The notes under the pieces: model-generated
The model's database searches: none
What the model was told of the DNA's origin: nothing
What the model saw: only the letters and a program-made list of their open reading frames with translations
From: Microbulbifer sp. MI-G
Lineage (GTDB): Bacteria > Pseudomonadota > Gammaproteobacteria > Pseudomonadales > Cellvibrionaceae
DNA length: 64,000 bases
NCBI RefSeq assembly: GCF_030440425.1
Contig: NZ_CP098023.1
Coordinates: forward strand, 3,656,501-3,720,500
Direction: 5' to 3'
Program-made: the position numbers and the translations under genes
In this document: positions 1 to 8,531 of the stretch, piece after piece
Layout: each line of letters begins with the position of its first letter
Position numbering within the stretch: the stretch's first letter is position 1

Positions 1-3000
1 CAACGCCACTTTATGAACACTAACGATTCCCGCCGCGGCCTCTAAGTGGCCAATATTGGATTTTATAGAACCAATCGGAATACTGCTGGATATCACATTG
101 GTTGAACCAAACGCCATATTTAACGCCGATATCTCTATCGGATCGCCCAGTTCAGTGCCAGTACCGTGAGCTTCGATATAGTCGACCTGTTCTGGCGTGA
201 TCTTAGCTTTGTGCAATGCTTGTTTGATCAAGTCACTTTGCGCTTTGGGGCTGGGCACGGTGTAACCGCTGGTTTTACCGCCATGATTAACGGCAACTGC
301 TTTGATCACGGCATAAATTTGATCGCGATCCTGTTGTGCCTGTGCCAATGGTTTAAGTAACACTGCCCCAATGCCTTCTCCAGCAACATAGCCATTTGCC
401 CCTTCGCCAAAACTGCGGCAGACACCATCCGGGGAGAGTGCCCGCCCATTCCAGTTAATATCAAATTTATGTTGGTGCAAATCTAAATTAACCCCGCCCA
501 CCAGTGCCGCGCTACAGTCCCCCTGATTGATGGCTTCACAAGCCTGATACATGGCAGTAAGACTGGAAGAACAGGCGGTATCTATCGTTAAACTCGGGCC
601 AGAAAAGTTCATCCAATAAGAAACCCGGTTGGCGATGCTCCACAAAAATGAATTACTACTGATTTCACGCCCGGAAATCTTTTGTTCTGAGCCAAGCAGC
701 TGGTACATAGTCCATACCGCACCCACAAATACTCCGATATCCCTAGGTTGATCTTGTTTGACGATATTTTCTGGATAATATCCGGCGTCTTCCAAAGTCT
801 CCCAAGACACTTCCAAAAACAATCGTTCCTGAGGATCCAGAACTTTGGCTTCACGTGGTGAAATATTGAAGAAGAGGGAATCGAACTTATCAATATTATT
901 AATGAATCCCCCCCGATAACGAATGGTATTGGCAAAATGCGGACGTCCGTAGTATCTGTCCTCTGGGATGACTTCTACACAATCTCTACCGGTAATCAGG
1001 TTATCCCATAACTCTTGAAGATTGTCAGCTTTAGGATAACGTCCAGCCATACCTATAATGGCAATCTCCTTATTGGTGGCTTTGGCTGAGGATAAATTCT
1101 TTGCTGGCTGCGTGGCTGATGTTAACGGAATGGTTGTTGCTATAGCTGAATTAGTGACGGCCGTGGAGGGCTGAGGATCGTTATTTACGGTAGATTGTTC
1201 TACATTATACCAATCTTTCACCCGATAACGGCTCATCAGTTCTACTTCGCTCTGGAACTCATGGGTTCGCACCAGCTCTGCAATATTGATTGGCTGGTGC
1301 AATGCCTGCAAGAAGCGCTCAGTAGTATCATTAACTTGTTGTGATGTCATTCCCAATGGCACGGCAAGCCGAACCAGTTCATTGATTGATGTAGCTGTTT
1401 GCATGCCTATATTGTGCACACTCACACGAATCCCAGTTTGATTGAATAACCAAGCACAAAATGAAGCAGCAGGCTCCGCAAAATCTGCAAATGGCTCTAG
1501 CTGTTTAACATCCAACAAGACGCAATGACCTCCGACAGGCGTGACTATCGGCAGCTGGTGCGCCACGAATTCGTCTGCCAGTTGAGCGACCTGTTGGATA
1601 CGATTTCTGGCAGCATTCATCCAGTAATTCTGAGTTTGCATGGCATTGACTAATGCCTTGCGATCAATTACATCCAATCCCAGTGCCTGATTTTGAATGA
1701 CGGCTTCAACCTGGTTGATCAAATCTGCGTCATTGCTGGCAATTATGCCGCCTTTGTTGATTGCGAAGTCTTTCGCCAAACTCGCCACTACCACGTCAGC
1801 GAACATTAACAATTCATTAACCTGAGCCAACACCGCCTTATTGTTTTGTGGTTTGTCACAAATCAGCAAAGCATTATCTAATATCCTGGTAGCATCCATT
1901 ATCAGGGCTATGTCAAATTTATCTAGTAGTGCTTTCAGTTTGGCTAAGTGCCCACAGGTTATCGGGCTGCCACCAGCAGCGTTATTACTAATTTCAACAC
2001 AAGCAAAAGCTACCTCACCGGCATTTGTTTGCAGATATTCTTGCAGTGCTGTCAAATCGATGTTACCGCGCTGATAGAGGTTCCCATGCTGGTTGAAAAG
2101 TTCTGGCACAGGCATTTCTAATGGTGTAAAGCCCTTATCGATTTGATGGAAGAGGCAAGTGGGAAATAGGATATTTTGCGGGATGACCTTGCCCTCTTTG
2201 CCACACTCAGCCCATGCCCGATAAAATGCATCTTCCGCTGCTCTACCTGAGTCAGCAATAGCAAAGTAACTAAAGGGAAAAATTGTCCGGATTACCTTTG
2301 GCAGAGAAAATTGTAATCCGGAAGCTTGATGTAGCTTGGCAATTCTATTACTGATTGTATCACCGGTTAGCTGCGCCCATGAGTCAGTTTTTAAGTCTAC
2401 GAAAACCTGATCGGCAGCAATATTCAAGGGGTTATATCCATGCTCCTGTAACAAAATTCCATTCTCACCAAATATCTGCTCATCACCGGTAGTCAGAGGG
2501 TAGTAAGCGCTTTCAGTCTGCTGTGACGTTATAATTGAGTTGGTTTGGGAAATTTGTTGAATTGGATAATTGAAATTTTCATCATCTGGTGTTTGTAGTT
2601 TCTCCGGATCAGCGATCATCATCACAATATCTATGATATTGTCAGCACGTCCTGCTCCCTGCTCACGACAAAGGTAAATACTGCTATTTTTTGGTCTGAA
2701 TTTATTTTTGAACTGTAAATTGCCTTCATCATTAAACAGATTTTGTTCGCGTAGCTCGTCAAGTAAATGATCTATCTCAACATCAGCATTAGCATTAGCA
2801 TTAGCACTATCATTGAGTTTAGGACCAAAAGTTGCTCCCAGGCTAAGCAAATTGGAGCCTTCTGCAGCCAGAATTTTGATAATTTCAACAATCGCAAACT
2901 CTAATCCGCCAAACGGCATGTCTTTGGGATAGAATTCCAGATCCATCAGATAACCCTTGTCCTCTCCCTCCATTGCAGTGATGATAATGACGTTCTGTAA

Positions 3001-4038
3001 CAGGTTATCTGTTCGGGTCAGGAAAATCCTGTGTTCAGGACTGAAAGTCCCTGATATTATTTGTTCTCTAGCGATGTAGACAAGCGGATTGATCATGACG
3101 CGTTCGGAACACCAATCATCAATAACTGCAACAATTTCTTCATCCACTGCCGAATCATTACCACATTGGTATTCAATAAGCTGTGCTCCAGCCTGTTTTT
3201 CAAATTTCTGCACCAAATAACGTAGACGACGCATTTTCCCTCCCTCTAAGGAAAAATTGCGTATATTTCTGATTCGTTGCACGACACCAAAAGGTGTGGC
3301 ACTAAAAGCAATATGCCCCACCTGTTGTAATGGTACATCACAGATCACATTGAGCTGTAAATCTAGATTTATGCAGTGGCTATAGAATTCCTCAACAATT
3401 GTTTCGAAATAATACTCCGGACCGGTATAGGCATAAGCCAGAATGATACTATTACTGCGACTGTAATTGATAAAGCCCTTGCGCTCTCTCCCCAAAAAAA
3501 GGTTAGGTGCAATATTACGCATACCGCGTGAAACGGAAGCTTCGTTTTTGTAAGCAGCATAAATTGGCGATAACAGTTCTGCTATGGCGGATTGCTCCAG
3601 TGCTTGCTTAAAGGACATCAAAATTGGCTCTGCAGGCAGACCTAAAGGGACGGTGCAGGAGGAGTTTGTCACTCTATTTATATCAAGTCCTGTACCTGTA
3701 GTGTGTCTCTGGTCGTTGACAGCTGCTGTCGTTTTGCCACCTTGCATCGACACTGTATCGCTCGCACTCAAAAGACGACTAACTGTAGACGGGTGCCTTT
3801 CAATAAAGTACCTGGCAAGGTCACTGATATTGAAATTCTCAAACAGTAATGTTTTCGGTAAATCACCAAATTCTTCTTCCAGGCGTTTAATAATTTTTAA
3901 TACATGAAATGAATCAATCCCCAATTCGCCAAATGGCACGTCAGCATCTAACGTAAGCGCGGCTTTGTTAGAAACATCGGCGATTAACGATTTAAGATAC
4001 GATTCAGTAAAGGGCTTAAGTGCTTCCTTTTTTTGCAT
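1..4038 (-). CDS. Polyketide synthase, N-terminal part: ACP - DUF2156 - PLP lyase - KS
   Basis: Open reading frame of 1346 codons that runs off the window, so the C-terminus is missing. The ATG at 4038 opens an acyl carrier protein whose GIDSF motif puts the phosphopantetheine serine at residue 43. Residues about 160-470 resemble DUF2156, the catalytic domain of MprF-type phosphatidylglycerol lysyltransferases (GNAT-like fold, aminoacyl-tRNA users). Residues about 520-915 resemble a tryptophanase/tyrosine phenol-lyase-type beta-eliminating lyase; SLAKDF supplies the likely PLP lysine, Lys756. A ketosynthase starts near residue 990 with DTACSSS (Cys1156), EAHGTGTE (His1291) and NIGHLEAAAG (His1331), so its triad is complete. 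No adenylation or acyltransferase domain is visible in this part. Transporter and oxidoreductase genes upstream on the same strand support a secondary-metabolite cluster. Domain names rest on motif recognition: KS and ACP are certain, the lyase is likely, DUF2156 is probable. Confidence 0.9.
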   Translation of the reverse strand, partial: MQKKEALKPFTESYLKSLIADVSNKAALTLDADVPFGELGIDSFHVLKIIKRLEEEFGDLPKTLLFENFNISDLARYFIERHPSTVSRLLSASDTVSMQGGKTTAAVNDQRHTTGTGLDINRVTNSSCTVPLGLPAEPILMSFKQALEQSAIAELLSPIYAAYKNEASVSRGMRNIAPNLFLGRERKGFINYSRSNSIILAYAYTGPEYYFETIVEEFYSHCINLDLQLNVICDVPLQQVGHIAFSATPFGVVQRIRNIRNFSLEGGKMRRLRYLVQKFEKQAGAQLIEYQCGNDSAVDEEIVAVIDDWCSERVMINPLVYIAREQIISGTFSPEHRIFLTRTDNLLQNVIIITAMEGEDKGYLMDLEFYPKDMPFGGLEFAIVEIIKILAAEGSNLLSLGATFGPKLNDSANANANADVEIDHLLDELREQNLFNDEGNLQFKNKFRPKNSSIYLCREQGAGRADNIIDIVMMIADPEKLQTPDDENFNYPIQQISQTNSIITSQQTESAYYPLTTGDEQIFGENGILLQEHGYNPLNIAADQVFVDLKTDSWAQLTGDTISNRIAKLHQASGLQFSLPKVIRTIFPFSYFAIADSGRAAEDAFYRAWAECGKEGKVIPQNILFPTCLFHQIDKGFTPLEMPVPELFNQHGNLYQRGNIDLTALQEYLQTNAGEVAFACVEISNNAAGGSPITCGHLAKLKALLDKFDIALIMDATRILDNALLICDKPQNNKAVLAQVNELLMFADVVVASLAKDFAINKGGIIASNDADLINQVEAVIQNQALGLDVIDRKALVNAMQTQNYWMNAARNRIQQVAQLADEFVAHQLPIVTPVGGHCVLLDVKQLEPFADFAEPAASFCAWLFNQTGIRVSVHNIGMQTATSINELVRLAVPLGMTSQQVNDTTERFLQALHQPINIAELVRTHEFQSEVELMSRYRVKDWYNVEQSTVNNDPQPSTAVTNSAIATTIPLTSATQPAKNLSSAKATNKEIAIIGMAGRYPKADNLQELWDNLITGRDCVEVIPEDRYYGRPHFANTIRYRGGFINNIDKFDSLFFNISPREAKVLDPQERLFLEVSWETLEDAGYYPENIVKQDQPRDIGVFVGAVWTMYQLLGSEQKISGREISSNSFLWSIANRVSYWMNFSGPSLTIDTACSSSLTAMYQACEAINQGDCSAALVGGVNLDLHQHKFDINWNGRALSPDGVCRSFGEGANGYVAGEGIGAVLLKPLAQAQQDRDQIYAVIKAVAVNHGGKTSGYTVPSPKAQSDLIKQALHKAKITPEQVDYIEAHGTGTELGDPIEISALNMAFGSTNVISSSIPIGSIKSNIGHLEAAAGIVSVHKVAL

Positions 4039-4214
4039 GTTTAACTCTTGGGTTGCAAATTTGAATGAACTACATCAGTCGCAGAGAGTACAGTTCGATT
4101 GAAAAAAGTGCGCTTAAGAAATACGCAATTGAAGAACAACAGTCATCAAAAAGACCACTGTTTTACCATGATTAGTATTTTTACATGCACTGTGTGGTTG
4201 TTTATTAAACGCTA

Positions 4215-7200
4215 TTAGTGTTTAAAAGGAGGTCTCATTTTGGCTGCCAGCCGAGCCACAAAATTAGATTGGGTGTATATTGCTTTGGCATGACTAAAGC
4301 GCTTAAAGCCATGGATACCATGATAGGCTCCGATCCCGCTGGCGCCAACGCCGCCAAATGGTAGATCTTCTTGGGCTGCATGTAACATGGCATCATTGAT
4401 CGTCATGCCGCCACTACAGGTTTCTTTAATAAGCTGACGCTGTTCTACCTTGTTTTTACCAAAATAATAGAGAGCCAGCGGATTGGCTCGACTATTTATA
4501 TAGTGAATGACCTGCGATAGTGTTTGATAAGATTTAAGTACTAAAAGTGGACCAAAAATTTCTTCCCTCATGACATCCAGATTCTCTTCAGGATCCACGA
4601 TCAGATGTGGCACCATCAAGCATTGTTCCTCTTCTATCAAGAAATCATTATTACTTGTCAATGCAATAATTTCGCTATTTTCCTGTTGTGCTTGCTTTAA
4701 CAGAGATAATACTCTCTGCATATGACATTTATTGATAATAGCAGTGTAGTCACGGTTACCCTTGATGGTAGGATACAGTTGCTTGACAGCGTTATGACAA
4801 GCCTGGATAAAAGGCGCGATATTTGCTTCTGGTACAAACACATAATCAGGGGCCAAGCAAATTTGTCCAGCATTCATGGTTTTTGCTGCCATTATTCGTA
4901 GCGCAGATTCTTGCAGGTCTGCATCAGCGCCAACAATTACAGGTGATTTTCCTCCCAACTCTAAAGTAACCGGTACTAACTGCTTTGCAGCACTTTGCAG
5001 CACTTTTTGTCCTATCCTGCCGGAGCCGGTAAATAATAAATGGTCAAATGCTAATTGACTAAACTGACTAGCCACCTCAGCACCGCCAGTAATCACGGCA
5101 ATTTCCAGATCATCAAAATGGCTAGCAATAGCCCGCTTTAACAACTCTGTGGTAGCGGGGGTCAGTTCAGAGGGCTTCAACATTACCCGGTTGCCCGCTG
5201 CAAGGATACCGGCCAGTGGTTGCAAGGCTAGCTGGATAGGAAAATTCCACGGTGATATACACCCTACAACACCGATTGGCTGATATTCAATCGTTGACTT
5301 GGCACCCAGAAAATCAAGTGGAAAAAGCGACTTTCTGCGCTCTCTTTTTAACCAGCGAGGTAAATTTTTTATTGCATGCTTAAAGGCACTTGCAGTGGCG
5401 TTGATATCAGTTAATCTGGTTTGATGAGGAGATCTCTGTCCAAAGTCATGAATAATCGCCTCGACTAACGGTGCTTTATATTCTTTGAGCATGGTAATCA
5501 TACGTTGAAGACGATGCTTACGAATATCCAGGGCTGGCCAGGGATTTTTTCGAAAATCTTGTTTTTGCGCTTCTAATAGACACTCCATATTGCTGACGTC
5601 AGTGCGTTCTTTTTGTTGAAAATTGGAGATGTTCAAACTGTTCACTATTGGTTCATTCCCGTTAGATTGGTTTTCATGTGTCTGACATATCATCTCCGCA
5701 GCCTTGGATGCGATTGCCATTACAGGTGCATTAATGTTGCCGCCCACGAGAGTTGGCATTATCGAAGCATCTGCGATGCGAATACCTTCTATACCACGCA
5801 GTTTCAACTGATCATCGACCACTGCCAACTCGTCATTGCCCATTTTGCAGGTTCCTGCCGGGTGAAAGATATGGTAGGTTTTGTCTATTAGTTCTGCTCG
5901 CAACTGCTGGTCAGTTTTCACTAGTTCCCCAGGTATCAGCTCCATTTTATAATGACTTCGATATGCAGGCTGAGACAAGATTTTGCGAGCTATACGTATT
6001 CCGTTACACAAGTCTATTTGATCCTGTTCCTCGGTCAGCAGATTTAGCTGGATCTGCGGCGGATCTCTAAAATCAGATGACTTTAATGTTACTCGACCAC
6101 GGCTTTTAGGGCGCAACAAAGATACATGTAAACCAAATCCATGGCTTTTCATAACACTTGTATCAAAACCGTGTTTGTTGAATAAGTTTATGGTCCCTTG
6201 CAATTGAATATCCGGAATAGGCTGCTCGGATGATGATTTAACAAAGCCACCAGCAGCAGCAACTGGACGAGATAGAATACCCTCTTTACCACGCATATAC
6301 CGGTAGAAACCATGTGCCAGTTTAGATATTCCCATAGGTGTAAATGTCAGTGTATCTTTGATGCGACTCGCAATCGTTACAGTAAAGTTTGCATGCTCTT
6401 GTAAGTTGGCACCGACTCCGGGCAAGCAATAATGAGGTGTAATATTATGCTGCAACAAATCCCGTTCTGGACCAATACCAGACAACATTAATAATTTTGC
6501 AGTATTATATGTACCTGCACACAATAACACCTCACGACTGGCTCTGACGGCAAAATGGCTGTTATTATGCTGAACTTCTAACCCTGTTACCTTTAAACCA
6601 TCTATGATTAATCTTTTGCTATGAGCGCGGGTTAATACAGTGAGGTTTTCTCTGTGCCTGACCGGATGAAGAAAAGCACTAGCAGCGCTGCACCTTTGAA
6701 TCCCATCTAAAGTAGCCTGATAATAGCCAAAACCTTCCGGATCCGTACCATTAAAATCATTATTGAAACTATATCCTGCCTGTAATCCGGCCAGTATCAA
6801 ACGTTCATCATGGGGGTGCAGATAGTCAGGGCTTCTCACCTTTAGCTCACCTTTACTACCATGAAAATGATCATGTATATGCTGATTATTTTCACAAGCA
6901 ACAAAATGGCGCAACATATCTTGATAACCCCAGCCTTTATTACCAAGTGCCAGCCAGTGGTCGTAATCCCTCTGATGCCCTCGAGCATAGACCATAGCGT
7001 TAATGCTACTACTGCCACCTAGGCCCATTCCCTGAGGGCAGTAAATTTTACGATCATTAAGCTGTTCATCTTCCTGACTCCAGAAGCCCCAGTTGTAACG
7101 TTTCATATGATAGAGAGGAAACACGCCAAAAGGTAAGCGAATCAATGGTGAGTTGTCTTCGTCACCTGCCTCCAATAACAACACCTTGAATCGAGGAATT

Positions 7201-7277
7201 TGACTCAATCGATTCGCCAATACACATCCTGCACTACCTGCACCAACAATAATGAAATCAAACACCTCTTTGATCAT
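4215..7277 (-). CDS. Fused GMC oxidoreductase - aldehyde dehydrogenase
   Basis: A single 1020-residue protein joining two enzymes usually encoded separately. Residues 1 to about 535 are a GMC (choline dehydrogenase-like) flavoprotein: FAD-binding IIVGAGSAGCVLA near the N-terminus, the GMC signature GMGLGGSSSINAMVYARGH, and the C-terminal HPAGTCKMG and GGNINAPVMAIA blocks. After a short linker, residues about 570-1020 are an NAD(P)-dependent aldehyde dehydrogenase close to coniferyl aldehyde dehydrogenases: ELGGKSP gives the catalytic Glu773, GQICLAP the nucleophile Cys807, and EEIFGPLL is present. The expected chemistry is alcohol to aldehyde to carboxylic acid in one polypeptide. The gene lies between the PKS and the efflux genes on the same strand, so it probably tailors the product or prepares a substrate. 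The fusion contains no internal stop or frameshift. The start has only a weak ribosome-binding site. Confidence 0.93.
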   Translation of the reverse strand: MIKEVFDFIIVGAGSAGCVLANRLSQIPRFKVLLLEAGDEDNSPLIRLPFGVFPLYHMKRYNWGFWSQEDEQLNDRKIYCPQGMGLGGSSSINAMVYARGHQRDYDHWLALGNKGWGYQDMLRHFVACENNQHIHDHFHGSKGELKVRSPDYLHPHDERLILAGLQAGYSFNNDFNGTDPEGFGYYQATLDGIQRCSAASAFLHPVRHRENLTVLTRAHSKRLIIDGLKVTGLEVQHNNSHFAVRASREVLLCAGTYNTAKLLMLSGIGPERDLLQHNITPHYCLPGVGANLQEHANFTVTIASRIKDTLTFTPMGISKLAHGFYRYMRGKEGILSRPVAAAGGFVKSSSEQPIPDIQLQGTINLFNKHGFDTSVMKSHGFGLHVSLLRPKSRGRVTLKSSDFRDPPQIQLNLLTEEQDQIDLCNGIRIARKILSQPAYRSHYKMELIPGELVKTDQQLRAELIDKTYHIFHPAGTCKMGNDELAVVDDQLKLRGIEGIRIADASIMPTLVGGNINAPVMAIASKAAEMICQTHENQSNGNEPIVNSLNISNFQQKERTDVSNMECLLEAQKQDFRKNPWPALDIRKHRLQRMITMLKEYKAPLVEAIIHDFGQRSPHQTRLTDINATASAFKHAIKNLPRWLKRERRKSLFPLDFLGAKSTIEYQPIGVVGCISPWNFPIQLALQPLAGILAAGNRVMLKPSELTPATTELLKRAIASHFDDLEIAVITGGAEVASQFSQLAFDHLLFTGSGRIGQKVLQSAAKQLVPVTLELGGKSPVIVGADADLQESALRIMAAKTMNAGQICLAPDYVFVPEANIAPFIQACHNAVKQLYPTIKGNRDYTAIINKCHMQRVLSLLKQAQQENSEIIALTSNNDFLIEEEQCLMVPHLIVDPEENLDVMREEIFGPLLVLKSYQTLSQVIHYINSRANPLALYYFGKNKVEQRQLIKETCSGGMTINDAMLHAAQEDLPFGGVGASGIGAYHGIHGFKRFSHAKAIYTQSNFVARLAAKMRPPFKH

Positions 7278-7950
7278 ATTGGCATATCCATTGTTTCTAA
7301 TTTTGAAAATGTGCAGAGGATCCTGACTAAAAATTACGCGTCCTTGACTTATACATATTTTTTACAATGTGATGTTTTCTGGACAACCGGGATTACTTTA
7401 TTTGTTAGCGATTTATTTCCATATATTACTTATTACCTGGGTACGCTAACCTGTATTTACACTGATTGTGTGTGGAAGCTTTTTTTATTTTCCTATCCTT
7501 GCAGTAACCGGTATCTAATTGCAGGATAAAGCTGAGAAGCAAGATCTATATCAGCCTTATGCCGAGATAGTTAAATGATTTTTATACTTGGTGTCTTTTC
7601 CTTGGGATTTATCATAAATATCATGCAGTATCTGTAGTGATACTCAGATTATAAATTCCAACCAGTTTGGCTGTAAATTGTATAAATTTCGAAGTACTAT
7701 GAGTTTAAACACTATACCCTCATTAGATGGTTTTCTGACAATATTGCTTTTATGTTCTTATATTTAAACTTTGCTCAAATTGACAAGCAATATTTTTCAA
7801 GCAATCAGTTATTTCATCGCCAAGTTAGGGTTGCACTTGCTCGGTGTAAAATCATAGTCCTCGTATTAGACTATGATCGTGGAATATTCAGAAATAATAG
7901 CACTAAGCAAAACACTAATAGTTTTTGTCGATGCTAATAAAATGATACAA
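7278..7950. other. AT-rich intergenic region, no gene seen
   Basis: About 670 bases between the GMC-aldehyde dehydrogenase fusion and the DoxX-like gene. Short open frames exist on the plus strand, but they have low-complexity, unfamiliar translations and no ribosome-binding sites. The stretch probably carries the leader or promoter of the leftward fusion gene; I cannot assign a specific promoter. Confidence 0.5.
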
Positions 7951-8349
7951 CTAGGAATATTTCATCAATATTGGCTTGTAACTAGGCAAATATGCCCGCA
8001 ATAAAATCGCCGAACAAACGAACACCACGGTGAAGGCGTAGTACCAGTGCAAAACCAGTAAATAATACATGCAAAGTACCGCTGAAATAGGCATCAGCAA
8101 AGCGAAACCGAGAGCTGGTCGATAGTTAAAAAGCAAACTAAATGCTCCAATCGCCTGGATTAGCTTCATAAAAATCCAAAAAAACAGCGTTCCTTTTAAT
8201 GCAGCTAAAAATGGCTCAGTGGGATTCCCAGTGATTTTTATATCAAAAAAGATATATAAAAAACCATCTATTGCACCGAATAAATAAACAATCCCCAGCA
8301 TATAGCGGGCTATTTTTTCATGAATTTTGAGTTTGGTTATCTCTCCCAC
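7951..8349 (-). CDS. DoxX-like small integral membrane protein
   Basis: Predicted 132-residue membrane protein with about four hydrophobic helices and the overall look of DoxX/DoxD-like proteins (a leading YMLGIVYLFGAIDGFLYIFF helix and a central LIQAIGAFSLLFNYRPALG). The frame stays open up to 8475, but the best start is the GTG at 8349, preceded by AGGAG at 7 nt. The ATG at 8355 overlaps that ribosome-binding site too closely. Function is unknown. DoxX proteins are often linked to quinone or redox chemistry, but nothing here proves it. It lies between the MacB-like permease and the GMC-aldehyde dehydrogenase fusion and is probably carried in the same cluster. Confidence 0.65.
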   Translation of the reverse strand: MGEITKLKIHEKIARYMLGIVYLFGAIDGFLYIFFDIKITGNPTEPFLAALKGTLFFWIFMKLIQAIGAFSLLFNYRPALGFALLMPISAVLCMYYLLVLHWYYAFTVVFVCSAILLRAYLPSYKPILMKYS

Positions 8350-8531
8350 TACCATTCTCCTGAACATTGATTTGAGTAATATTCTGCAAATGCAAATCTC
8401 AGCTTTAAATACTGGTGCTTTTTGCCGATCACTGTAGCTCCTGGTCATGGGGCATGTTACATACACTTCATACAATAGATCCTGAGACCAGCTAGATGCT
8501 CCGCAAAAGGACTATTTAAGCTGAAATAGCA

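Noticed and set aside
2779..2812. Short tandem GCATTA-like repeat
   Set aside because: A few codons of Asn-Ala repeat in the linker after the DUF2156-like core; too short to be a functional array.
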